Shown: piece after piece, positions 1 through 7,526 of the stretch
How the letters are laid out: every line of letters starts with the position of its first letter
Position numbering within the stretch: the stretch's first letter is position 1
Assembly (NCBI GenBank): GCA_900552285.1
Contig: URYV01000073.1
Coordinates: forward strand, 1 to 7,753
Length of the DNA: 7,753 nucleotides
Direction of reading: 5' to 3'
Source: an uncultured Oscillospiraceae bacterium
GTDB lineage: Bacteria; Bacillota; Clostridia; Oscillospirales; Acutalibacteraceae
Notes under the pieces: model-generated
Told to the model about the DNA's origin: nothing
The model's input: only the letters and a program-made list of their open reading frames with translations
Database searches by the model: none
Translations under genes and position numbers: made by a program

Positions 1-60
1 GCTGGAAAGCGCGCCGGAGCCGGCGGAGCCGCTGCGCGTGCTTCCGCTGTTTCAGGGAAC
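1..60. other. GC-rich left-edge segment not in frame with purL
   Basis: These 60 bases contain 43 G or C (72%), clearly more than the genes that follow. In the purL frame the segment is open but gives an Arg/Cys-rich peptide unlike any PurL, whereas recognisable PurL sequence (EYDENGLPKAESLKK) begins at base 66. In the next frame (bases 2-61) it reads smoothly and ends in LRVLPLFQGT, then hits a stop at 71-73. That peptide could be the PurL linker in a shifted frame, with RVLPL in place of the usual hydrophobic strand before the EYDENGLP segment. It also loosely resembles the start of a glutaminase domain, as in VLIPAFPGT at 525-551 of this same gene. Either a frameshift near base 50-60 or a join to other DNA would explain it; I cannot decide which. 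Confidence 0.5.
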
Positions 61-1316
61 ACGGCGAATATGACGAAAACGGTCTGCCGAAGGCCGAGTC
101 GCTGAAGAAGCTTTTCGCAAGGGTCACAAAGCTTATAAGAGATAAAAAGGCCTTTTCGGTTTACACCCCCGGTATGGGCGGTGTTGCCGAGGCGGTCATG
201 AAAGCGGCTTTCGGAAACGGTTTCGGATTTAATTTTGACAAAGGTCTTGAAATGGATGATATTTTCGGTTATAATTACGCAACCTTTGTTGTCGAGACGG
301 CCGAAGATCTTGAAAACGCACTTCTGCTCGGTGAAATTACGGCAGATAAAAAGTTTGCCTATCGAGACGAAGAGGTAAGCTTTGACAAGCTTCTTGACAT
401 ATACGAGCAAAAGCTCGAGTCGGTTTATTCCTGCAACATAGCTCAGCAGGGAACCGACGTCAGAAACATTTCCTTTAATGCCGAAAAGCGGGTCTCCCCG
501 GCAATAAAAACCGCAAAGCCCAAGGTTCTCATTCCCGCCTTCCCCGGCACAAACTGTGAATTCGACAGCGCAAAGGCCGTTTCCGACGCAGGCGGAGAAG
601 CCGAGATATTTGTCATAAACAACCTGTCTCCCGAGGGAGTTCAGCACAGCGTCGAGGCCTTTGCCGATAAAATATCCGACGCTCAGATGATATTCATTCC
701 CGGCGGTTTTTCGGGCGGCGACGAGCCCGACGGCAGCGGTAAATTCATAACCGCCTTTTTCCGCAATGCCGAAATTAAGGAGCGTGTAGCCGAGCTTCTC
801 GACCGCCGCGACGGACTTATGTGCGGAATTTGCAACGGATTCCAGGCTCTTATAAAGCTTGGTCTCGTACCCTTCGGAAAAATTATCGATACCGATGAGC
901 ATTGCCCGACGCTGACCTTTAATACCATTGCCCGACATCAGTCGAGAATTGTGCGCACAAGAATTGCGTCAAATATGTCGCCTTGGCTTTCTTCGGCAAA
1001 GGTGGGCGACATTTACAGCGTGCCCATTTCCCACGGCGAGGGCAGATTTATTGCCGAGCCCGAGCTTATAAAGCAGCTTGAGAAAAACGGCCAGATTGCC
1101 ACACAATATGTCGATCTTGACGGAAACGCCACGGCGGACATACATTTTAATCCCAACAATTCGGTGTGCGCCGTTGAGGGAATAACCTCTCCCGACGGCA
1201 GAGTGTTCGGAAAAATGGGCCACAGCGAGCGTGTCGGTTTCGGACTTTACAAAAACGTTCCCGGCGATTATAATATAGGTATGTTTGAAAACGCCGTGAA
1301 ATATTTCAAGGGTTAA
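3..1316 (+). CDS. purL: Phosphoribosylformylglycinamidine synthase (FGAM synthase), 3' part of gene
   Basis: The enzyme converts FGAR, glutamine and ATP to FGAM, the fourth step of purine synthesis, in the cytoplasm. Only the C-terminal third is present; clostridial single-chain PurL proteins are usually a little over 1,200 residues. Bases 66-240 hold the end of the synthase core, including YTPGMGGVAEAVMK. The class I glutaminase domain starts near base 516 (KPKVLIPAFPGTNCEFD). Its nucleophile is the second Cys of CGICNGFQ (codon 831-833), and the His and Glu of ISHGEGRF (codons 1032-1034 and 1038-1040) complete the triad, so the domain looks catalytically complete. The frame is open to the left edge, but the first 20 or so codons are not PurL-like. 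An ATG at 174 is internal and not the start. The stop codon TAA overlaps the fhs ribosome binding site, so the two genes are probably cotranscribed. Confidence 0.95.
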   Translation, partial: WKARRSRRSRCACFRCFREHGEYDENGLPKAESLKKLFARVTKLIRDKKAFSVYTPGMGGVAEAVMKAAFGNGFGFNFDKGLEMDDIFGYNYATFVVETAEDLENALLLGEITADKKFAYRDEEVSFDKLLDIYEQKLESVYSCNIAQQGTDVRNISFNAEKRVSPAIKTAKPKVLIPAFPGTNCEFDSAKAVSDAGGEAEIFVINNLSPEGVQHSVEAFADKISDAQMIFIPGGFSGGDEPDGSGKFITAFFRNAEIKERVAELLDRRDGLMCGICNGFQALIKLGLVPFGKIIDTDEHCPTLTFNTIARHQSRIVRTRIASNMSPWLSSAKVGDIYSVPISHGEGRFIAEPELIKQLEKNGQIATQYVDLDGNATADIHFNPNNSVCAVEGITSPDGRVFGKMGHSERVGFGLYKNVPGDYNIGMFENAVKYFKG

Positions 1317-1326
1317 GGAGTAGAAT

Positions 1327-2997
1327 ATGATGACCGATATTGAAATTGCACAGGGCTGTCATATGCGCCCGATAACCGAAATTGCCGCGGCTGCGGGAAT
1401 TGACGAAAAATATATCGAACAGTACGGCCGTTATAAGGCCAAAATCGATTTGTCGATCATGGACGAGGTCAAAAGGGACAACGGAAAGCTTGTCCTTGTC
1501 ACCGCCATAACGCCCACCCCGGCAGGAGAGGGAAAAACGACCACCACGATAGGTCTTGCCGACGGACTTAAAAGAATCGGCAAAAATGTCACGGTTGCTC
1601 TGCGCGAGCCGTCGCTCGGGCCGGTTTTCGGCGTGAAGGGCGGAGCGGCAGGCGGCGGATATGCCCAGGTCGTTCCCATGGAGGACATAAATCTTCATTT
1701 TACGGGAGATTTTCACGCAATAGGTGCCGCCAACAATCTTCTTGCCGCAATGCTTGACAATCACATTCAGCAGGGCAACGCTCTCGGAATCGATGTGAGA
1801 AAGATAACATGGAAACGCTGCGTCGACATGAACGACCGCCAGCTTCGTTTTATCGTCGACGGCATGGGCGGAAAGGCAAACGGCGTCCCGAGAGAGGACG
1901 GTTTTGACATCACCGTCGCAAGCGAGATTATGGCCGTGCTGTGCCTTTCAAGCTCTGTCTCCGATTTGAAGGAGCGGCTTTCGAAAATTATTGTGGGCTA
2001 TACCTTTGACGACAAGCCGGTGACGGCCGGTCAGCTCAAGGCTCAGGGCGCCATGACCGCCCTTTTAAAGGACGCCTTAAAGCCCAATCTTGTTCAGACG
2101 CTTGAGGGAACCCCGGCCTTTGTTCACGGTGGCCCCTTCGCAAACATTGCCCATGGCTGCAATTCGGTCACGGCCACCAAGCTTGCCCTTAAAATGGGCG
2201 ACTACACCGTTACCGAGGCGGGATTCGGAGCCGATCTCGGGGCCGAAAAATTCCTTGACATAAAGTGCCGCATGGCGGGGCTCACTCCCGATGCGGTCGT
2301 TGTCGTGGCCACCGTCCGCGCCCTTAAAATGCACGGCGGGCTTGCGAAAACCGAACTTGCAAATGAGGACATTTCGGCTCTCGAAAAGGGAATACCGAAT
2401 CTTCTTCGCCATGTTAAAAACATCAAAGAGGTTTATAAGTTGCCCTGCGTCGTTGCGGTCAACCGTTTCCCCACCGACACCGACAGGGAAATTGATTTCA
2501 TAATAAACAAATGCCGCGAGCTTTCGGTAAACACGGTGCTTTCCACCGTTTGGGCCGAAGGCGGAAAGGGCGGAGAGGCGCTTGCCAAAGAGGTCGTCCG
2601 CCTTTGCGAGGAGGAAAAGGGCGATTTCACCTTTGCCTATGAGTCGGAGGCTTCGATAAAGGAAAAAATCGAGGCCGTTGCGACCAAGGTTTACGGCGGC
2701 GACGGGGTGATATTCACTCCTGCGGCGTCAAAGCAAATCGAAAGCCTCGAGGAACTCGGCTTTTCAAGCTGCCCGGTGTGCATTGCCAAGACTCAGTACA
2801 GTTTTTCCGACGATCCGACGAAACTCGGAGCGCCCGAGCATTTCAAAATAACGGTCAAAAACGTGAAGATTTCTGCAGGAGCGGGTTTTATTGTCGTGCT
2901 GACAGGCGACATTCTCACCATGCCGGGTCTTCCCAAAAGCCCCGCTGCCGAGCGCATTGACGTTGACGAAAACGGCAAAATCACGGGACTGTTCTGA
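1327..2997 (+). CDS. fhs: Formate--tetrahydrofolate ligase (10-formyl-THF synthetase)
   Basis: This enzyme uses ATP to join formate to tetrahydrofolate, giving 10-formyl-THF. That product supplies the two formyl transfers of purine synthesis and also links to the acetyl-CoA pathway in acetogens. The 556-residue length is normal for the family. Visible motifs are the P-loop TPTPAGEGKTTTT (residues 62-74), the family signature GVKGGAAGGGY (102-112) and the second signature VATVRALKMHGG (327-338). The C-terminus ends in the expected LTMPGLPKSPAAERID segment. AAGGAG at 1315-1320 overlaps the purL stop and lies 6 nt before the ATG at 1327. A second ATG follows at 1330 (9 nt spacing), and either could be used. 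The gene ends in tandem in-frame stops, TGA TAA. The 10-nt gap to purL suggests one transcript that couples formyl-folate supply to purine synthesis. No sign of damage. Confidence 0.97.
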   Translation: MMTDIEIAQGCHMRPITEIAAAAGIDEKYIEQYGRYKAKIDLSIMDEVKRDNGKLVLVTAITPTPAGEGKTTTTIGLADGLKRIGKNVTVALREPSLGPVFGVKGGAAGGGYAQVVPMEDINLHFTGDFHAIGAANNLLAAMLDNHIQQGNALGIDVRKITWKRCVDMNDRQLRFIVDGMGGKANGVPREDGFDITVASEIMAVLCLSSSVSDLKERLSKIIVGYTFDDKPVTAGQLKAQGAMTALLKDALKPNLVQTLEGTPAFVHGGPFANIAHGCNSVTATKLALKMGDYTVTEAGFGADLGAEKFLDIKCRMAGLTPDAVVVVATVRALKMHGGLAKTELANEDISALEKGIPNLLRHVKNIKEVYKLPCVVAVNRFPTDTDREIDFIINKCRELSVNTVLSTVWAEGGKGGEALAKEVVRLCEEEKGDFTFAYESEASIKEKIEAVATKVYGGDGVIFTPAASKQIESLEELGFSSCPVCIAKTQYSFSDDPTKLGAPEHFKITVKNVKISAGAGFIVVLTGDILTMPGLPKSPAAERIDVDENGKITGLF

Positions 2998-3004
2998 TAA
3001 CTTT

Positions 3005-3034
3005 GCAAACCCGTCGGGAAACCGTCGGGTTTGC
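3005..3034 (+). terminator. Hairpin after fhs, possible weak terminator or processing site
   Basis: A 9-bp perfect stem (GCAAACCCG at 3005-3013 with CGGGTTTGC at 3026-3034) continues past a T-T mismatch into CGG/CCG closed by a GAAA tetraloop. The symmetry is too good to be chance. It begins 8 nt after the fhs stop. The bases that follow (GGTATATTTTG) are not a proper T-run, so termination may be incomplete, letting some transcripts continue into the IMP dehydrogenase gene. A transcript-stabilising or processing hairpin is the alternative. Confidence 0.6.
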
Positions 3035-3083
3035 GGTATATTTTGCGGCCGAAAGGTCACTTTAAAAACGGAGGTAAAAAATT

Positions 3084-4595
3084 ATGGCTTATTATTTCAA
3101 GGACGTTTCTCACACCTTTAACGAGTATTTGCTCGTTCCGGGATATTCTTCATCCGATTGTATTCCCGACAATGTGTCGCTTAAAACTCCTCTTGTCAAA
3201 TTCAAAAAGGGGGAGCAACCGTCTATTTCCATGAACATTCCGCTTACCTCCGCTATTATGCAGTCGGTTTCGGGCGAAAAGCTTGCCGTTGCTCTTGCCA
3301 AGGAGGGCGGCGTTTCCTTCATTTTCGGTTCCCAGTCGGTGGAGGACGAGGCGGCCATGGTAAAGAGCGCCAAAAACTTCAAGGCCGGCTTTGTTGTCAG
3401 CGACAGCAACATCTCTCCCGACGCGACTCTTGACGACATTATAAAGCTTAAAGAGAAAAACGGACATTCCACCATTGCCGTCACAAGCGACGGAACGGCT
3501 CAGGGCAAACTGCTCGGCATTGTCACCTCCCGTGACTACCGCGTCAGCCGCATGAGCGGGGACGAGAAGGTTTCCTCCTTCATGACTCCTCTTGAAAAGC
3601 TTGTGGTCGGAAGCGCCGACACCACTCTTAAGGAAGCCAACGACATAATTTGGGACAACAAGCTCAATTCTCTTCCCATTGTGGACGAGGACGGCTCTCT
3701 TAAATATTTTGTTTTCCGCAAGGATTATGACGCTCATAAGGACAATCCCAACGAGCTTTTGGACGAGCACAAGAGATATATTGTGGGCGCAGGTATCAAC
3801 ACCCGCGACTATGCCGAGAGAGTTCCCGCCCTTGTGGAGGCGGGAGCCGACGTGCTTTGTATCGACTCCTCCGAGGGCTTTTCCGAGTGGCAGTCGAGAA
3901 CTATCGACTGGATAAGAGAACATTACGGAGACGGCGTTAAGGTAGGCGCCGGAAATGTGGTTGACAAGGAGGGCTTCCTGTTCCTCGCAAAGGCAGGCGC
4001 CGACTTTATCAAGGTCGGTATCGGCGGCGGTTCCATTTGCATAACGAGAGAAACCAAGGGTATCGGCCGCGGACAGGCCACCGCCCTTATCGATGTTTGT
4101 AAGGCTCGCGACGAATATTTCGAGGAGACCGGAATTTATATTCCCGTTTGCTCCGACGGCGGTATCGTTCACGACCACCACATGACCCTTGCCCTTGCAA
4201 TGGGCGCCGATTTCCTCATGCTTGGCAGATATTTTGCCCGCTTTGACGAAAGCCCCACAAACAAAATTTCCATAAACGGAAATTATTATAAGGAATATTG
4301 GGGAGAAGGCTCCAACAGAGCCCGCAACTGGCAGAGATACGATTTGGGCGGCGACAAAAAGCTGTCCTTTGAGGAGGGCGTGGATTCCTATGTTCCCTAT
4401 GCGGGAACTCTTAAGGACAATGTGGGCCTTTCGCTGAGAAAGGTCAAGTCCACCATGTGCAACTGCGGCGCGCTGACCATCCCCGAGCTTCAGCAAAAGG
4501 CCAAGCTCACCCTTGTGTCGGCCACAAGCATTGTGGAAGGCGGCGCTCACGACGTTATCCAAAAGGAAACCTCGGTCAGCGGACTTAATAAATAA
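3084..4595 (+). CDS. guaB: IMP dehydrogenase, Tritrichomonas foetus-like type
   Basis: The enzyme oxidises IMP to XMP with NAD+, the committed step to guanine nucleotides. The 503-residue protein has the TIM-barrel core split by a CBS pair (about residues 100-220, including NFKAGFVVSDSN, LLGIVTSRDYR, LPIVDEDG). Catalytic residues are visible: Cys319 in the loop GGGSICITRE (codon 4038-4040), Asp261, Asp358, Arg382, the flap dyad Arg418-Tyr419 (NWQRYDLGG), Glu431, and Glu485-Gly486-Gly487, which in the family help bind the monovalent cation. From memory, the protist Tritrichomonas foetus enzyme is also 503 residues and has these residues at exactly these numbers, with long identical stretches. 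It differs from ordinary GuaB, which has GPGSICTT-type loops. Start: GGAGG at 3070-3074 lies 9 nt before ATG 3084. No convincing promoter is seen in the 86-nt gap after fhs, so it may be read from the purL-fhs transcript. The symbol guaB reflects function; this is a divergent subfamily. Confidence 0.95.
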   Translation: MAYYFKDVSHTFNEYLLVPGYSSSDCIPDNVSLKTPLVKFKKGEQPSISMNIPLTSAIMQSVSGEKLAVALAKEGGVSFIFGSQSVEDEAAMVKSAKNFKAGFVVSDSNISPDATLDDIIKLKEKNGHSTIAVTSDGTAQGKLLGIVTSRDYRVSRMSGDEKVSSFMTPLEKLVVGSADTTLKEANDIIWDNKLNSLPIVDEDGSLKYFVFRKDYDAHKDNPNELLDEHKRYIVGAGINTRDYAERVPALVEAGADVLCIDSSEGFSEWQSRTIDWIREHYGDGVKVGAGNVVDKEGFLFLAKAGADFIKVGIGGGSICITRETKGIGRGQATALIDVCKARDEYFEETGIYIPVCSDGGIVHDHHMTLALAMGADFLMLGRYFARFDESPTNKISINGNYYKEYWGEGSNRARNWQRYDLGGDKKLSFEEGVDSYVPYAGTLKDNVGLSLRKVKSTMCNCGALTIPELQQKAKLTLVSATSIVEGGAHDVIQKETSVSGLNK

Positions 4596-4616
4596 AGATT
4601 GCTGAAATAAAAAAAT

Positions 4617-4655
4617 CAGACGGTTCGGTGTCTTTCCGAGCCGTCTGTTCTTTTT
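4617..4655. terminator. Bidirectional intrinsic terminator between convergent genes
   Basis: A 12-bp stem with one G-U pair (4617-4628 with 4636-4647) and a 7-nt loop is followed on the plus strand by TTCTTTTT. On the other side it is flanked by AAATAAAAAAAT, which gives a T-run for minus-strand transcripts. It lies 21 nt after the IMP dehydrogenase stop and about 35 nt beyond the regulator stop, so it can end both the plus-strand genes and the minus-strand metH-regulator operon. Confidence 0.9.
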
Positions 4656-4689
4656 GTTATAAACACGTTGGTTTCAATCGAACGGTTAT

Positions 4690-5118
4690 TTAAATGACAT
4701 AATTGTCGACGGGGCCGTCTTTCATAAGGTCGGCAACGGTAATGCCGTCGAAAAATTTGTTGGTCATTTCATAAAATTCCTTCCACATGGAAATGGTGCG
4801 GCATTCCTCGGCAATCTCACAGGGTGGAGCGCCCTTTTCAAGACAGGATACCGGGGCAAGATCGCCTTCGGCAAGACGGAGAATTTCCCCGACCGTGAGA
4901 AACTCAGGCTCTCTCTTGAGCTTATACCCGCCGCCTTTGCCGTGAATTCCTTCCACAAGGCCGCTTTTGGTCAAAAGAGGCATAAGCTTTTCGATATATT
5001 TAAGAGAAATTTTTTGCCGCGCGGCCACCTCCTTCATGGGGATATATCCGCCGTTTCTGTGTTCGGCAAGGTCGATAATAACCCGAAGGGAATATCTTCC
5101 TTTTGTGGAAATTTTCAT
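4690..5118 (-). CDS. Rrf2-family transcriptional regulator with CX7CX5C motif
   Basis: This 142-residue protein is a DNA-binding regulator of the Rrf2 family (relatives: IscR, NsrR, CymR, RirA). The start MKISTKGRYSLRVIIDLAEH and the winged-helix region are typical, with KYIEKLMPLLTKSGLVEG as the recognition helix and GKGGGYKL as the wing. Three cysteines at 92, 100 and 106 (SCLEKGAPPC, then EIAEEC) sit where Fe-S-binding members hold their cluster. The CX7CX5C spacing resembles RirA more than the CX5CX5C of IscR. An Fe-S sensor is therefore likely, but the signal (iron, cluster status, NO, cysteine) cannot be read from the sequence. It starts 5 nt after the metH stop, and its AAAGGA ribosome site lies in the last codons and stop of metH, so translation is probably coupled. 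It may regulate its own operon, but no operator can be identified because the operon's promoter is not in the window. Confidence 0.92.
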   Translation of the reverse strand: MKISTKGRYSLRVIIDLAEHRNGGYIPMKEVAARQKISLKYIEKLMPLLTKSGLVEGIHGKGGGYKLKREPEFLTVGEILRLAEGDLAPVSCLEKGAPPCEIAEECRTISMWKEFYEMTNKFFDGITVADLMKDGPVDNYVI

Positions 5119-5123
5119 TTTTT

Positions 5124-7526
5124 TCAGTCCTTTAACTGTGCGTTTATCTGCTCGGCAAATCTGACCGTTTCCATGGCGTCCTTGGCATATTTGTCGGCTC
5201 CGATACGTTCGGCGTATTCGGGATTCATAACCGCTCCGCCCACGACGATTTTACATTCGGGAACGGCGGCGCGAAGTTTTATAATGGTGTCCTCCATGGC
5301 GGGGACGGTTGTGGTCATAAGTGCGCTGAGCCCGCAAAGAGGCGCGCCCGTTTTTTTGACCGTATCCACGATTTTTTCGGGGTCGACGTCCTTTCCGAGG
5401 TCGATCACGTCAAAATCATAGTTTTCAAGCAGGGTTTTTACAATATTTTTGCCGATGTCGTGAATATCGCCCTTGACCGTTGCAATGACGAATTTGGCCT
5501 TCTTTTCCTTTTTTACTTCGGAATTCGCCATTACGGTTTTGATGACCTCAAAGGCGGCCTTGGCGGCGTCGGCGCTCATGAGCAGCTGGGGAAGATAAAG
5601 CTTTTTTTGCTCGAATTTTTCGCCGACGATGTTAAGCCCGGGGATGATGTGATCGTTTATGACTGTCATGGCATCCTCTTTTTCAAGAAGCGCTTTACAG
5701 CTTTCGGCGGCGCGTTCCTTAAGCCCTCTCACCACGGCGTCGGAAAGCGAACCGTCGCCTCCGACGGCGCTGTCGGATGCTGTTTTTATGACCGACGACT
5801 CCTCGAGATTTTCGGCAAAGGAGATGTATTCGGTGCAGTTCTTATCAAATCCCTTGAGCAGCAAAAAGGTTCTATAGGCCTTTAAAATGTCGATTGATTT
5901 GGGGCTTACAATGGCGGCCGAAAGTCCGTTTTCAAGGGCAAGGGTCAAAAAGGCGCCGTTGACGGTTCCCCTTGAGGGCAGACCGAAGGAGACGTTGGAA
6001 ACGCCGAGAACCGTGTGGCATTTGAGCACATTTCTTATATAATTTACCGCCTTTAAGGTGGTGGCGGCCGCCGAGGTGTCGACGCTGACCGACATACACA
6101 TGGGGTCGAAAACAATGTCTTTTTTCGGGATACCGTATTGCTTTGCGGTGTCGAGAATTTTTTCCGCAACGGCAATTCTTCCCTCAAAGGTCTCGGGAAT
6201 TCCGCTTTCGTCAAGGGTGAGGGCAACCACCGTTCCGCCGTATTTTTTAACAAGGGGGAAAACGGCCTCCATGCTTTCTTTTTTGCCGTTGACCGAGTTT
6301 ATCATGGCCTTTCCGTTGTATATTCTCAGCGCCCTTTCCATGGCCTCGGCGTTTGATGTGTCGATTTGCAGGGGAAGGTCGGTTACCGCCTGCAGCTCGA
6401 AAACCGTGTGCTCGAGAACGCTGACCTCGTCGATGTCGGGAAGTCCGACGTTCACGTCGAGAATGTGGGCGCCCATGTCCTGCTGGGAGACGGCCTCGCC
6501 CAGTATATAATCGATGTCGCCGTCGATAAGCGCCTGCTTAAAGCGCTTTTTACCGGTGGGATTTATGCGCTCTCCGATTATGAGCGGCATTTCCGAAAGC
6601 TCAGCATATTTGCCGTAGGAGCTGATACAGGTTATGTTTTTGTCGCTTATCGGGGCGGGGGGGATGTTATTTGCGGCGGCGACGGTTTTTTCGATGTATT
6701 CGGGGGTGGTGCCGCAGCAGCCGCCGAGAATATTTACTCCGAGCTTTGCAATTTCGGTCATTTGCTCGGCAAAGCCGTCGGCGTCGAGGTCATAGAATGT
6801 CCTTTCGCCGTCGCTTTTGGGAAGTCCTGCGTTGGGTTTTGCAAAAATCGGGGTAGAGGAGTGTTCAAGCAGCTCCTTTATGGGTCCCATGAGCTGTTCG
6901 GGACCGAGAGAACAGTTCACTCCTATGGCGTCCACCGAAAGACCTTCAAGAAGAGCCACCATGGCGGAAGGAGATGCTCCGGTCAGCAGCTTGCCGTCCT
7001 CGCCGTATGCGTTGGAGGCGAAAATCGGCAAATCGCAGTTTTCCTTTGCCGCAAGCACCGCTGCCTTGGTTTCATAGCTGTCGCTCATGGTTTCGGTGAA
7101 TATAAGGTCGGCTCCGTGAGCCGCTCCGAATTTAACCGTGTCGGCGAAAATCTCCACGGCACGCTCAAAATCAAGGTCTCCGAGAGGCTTTAAAAGCTTG
7201 CCGAGAGGGCCGATGTCGAGGGCAACATATTTTTCACCCTTGTTTTCGGAAAGCTTTGCCGCTTCCTTTGCGTTTTCGATGGCGGCGGCAATGATTTCCT
7301 CGGTCTTTTCGCCGAATTTCAAAGTGTTGGCGCCAAAGGTGTTGGAGCAAACGATGTTTGTCCCGGCGTCGAAATAGCTTTTGTGAATTTCAATCATGTC
7401 CTGCCTGTGGGAAAGGCTCCAAAGCTCGGGAAGCTCTCCGGGGGCAAGCCCTTTTTGCTGAAGCAGCGTGCCGCAGCCGCCGTCGAGATAAAGTCTTTTG
7501 TTTTTCAGTTCTTCCTTAAAAAGCAT
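5124..7526 (-). CDS. metH: Cobalamin-dependent methionine synthase, short form without reactivation domain
   Basis: The enzyme moves the methyl group of 5-methyl-THF to homocysteine through cobalamin. Domains in order over 800 residues: homocysteine-binding barrel (about 1-290) with zinc ligands Cys205 (VNCSLG) and Cys270-Cys271 (GGCCGTT); pterin-binding barrel (about 310-570) with GERINPTG (318-325), DVNVG (357-361) and FDPMCMSV (473-480); four-helix cap (about 595-670); and cobalamin-binding Rossmann domain (about 675-800) with DIHDIG, whose His689 should be the lower cobalt ligand, plus GLSALMTTT and GGAVMN. The protein stops there. The AdoMet-dependent reactivation domain that makes E. 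coli MetH over 1,200 residues is absent, so a separate activator should exist. AAAGGA lies about 8 nt before the ATG, and the ATG overlaps the stop of an upstream gene (TAATG). It is cotranscribed with the regulator downstream. All expected ligand residues are present. Confidence 0.96.
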   Translation of the reverse strand: MLFKEELKNKRLYLDGGCGTLLQQKGLAPGELPELWSLSHRQDMIEIHKSYFDAGTNIVCSNTFGANTLKFGEKTEEIIAAAIENAKEAAKLSENKGEKYVALDIGPLGKLLKPLGDLDFERAVEIFADTVKFGAAHGADLIFTETMSDSYETKAAVLAAKENCDLPIFASNAYGEDGKLLTGASPSAMVALLEGLSVDAIGVNCSLGPEQLMGPIKELLEHSSTPIFAKPNAGLPKSDGERTFYDLDADGFAEQMTEIAKLGVNILGGCCGTTPEYIEKTVAAANNIPPAPISDKNITCISSYGKYAELSEMPLIIGERINPTGKKRFKQALIDGDIDYILGEAVSQQDMGAHILDVNVGLPDIDEVSVLEHTVFELQAVTDLPLQIDTSNAEAMERALRIYNGKAMINSVNGKKESMEAVFPLVKKYGGTVVALTLDESGIPETFEGRIAVAEKILDTAKQYGIPKKDIVFDPMCMSVSVDTSAAATTLKAVNYIRNVLKCHTVLGVSNVSFGLPSRGTVNGAFLTLALENGLSAAIVSPKSIDILKAYRTFLLLKGFDKNCTEYISFAENLEESSVIKTASDSAVGGDGSLSDAVVRGLKERAAESCKALLEKEDAMTVINDHIIPGLNIVGEKFEQKKLYLPQLLMSADAAKAAFEVIKTVMANSEVKKEKKAKFVIATVKGDIHDIGKNIVKTLLENYDFDVIDLGKDVDPEKIVDTVKKTGAPLCGLSALMTTTVPAMEDTIIKLRAAVPECKIVVGGAVMNPEYAERIGADKYAKDAMETVRFAEQINAQLKD

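Noticed and set aside
174..176. ATG at 174 as the start of a shorter, stand-alone glutaminase gene (PurQ-like)
   Set aside because: The frame continues upstream with clear PurL sequence (EYDENGLPKAESLKK from base 66), and residues just after 174 belong to the PurL synthase core. No ribosome site precedes the ATG.
3037..3042. TATATT as a -10 promoter element for the IMP dehydrogenase gene
   Set aside because: No -35 box lies at 16-18 nt and there is no TG extension, so it is indistinguishable from chance AT-rich sequence.
3150..4562. A 470-codon open frame antisense to the IMP dehydrogenase gene
   Set aside because: It is a shadow of a strongly recognised gene on the other strand: no ribosome site, no family resemblance, and it tracks the codon bias of the sense gene.
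6366..7193. A 275-codon plus-strand open frame within metH
   Set aside because: It lies wholly antisense to the homocysteine and pterin domains of metH, with low-complexity Gly/Val/Phe-rich translation typical of a reverse-strand shadow.
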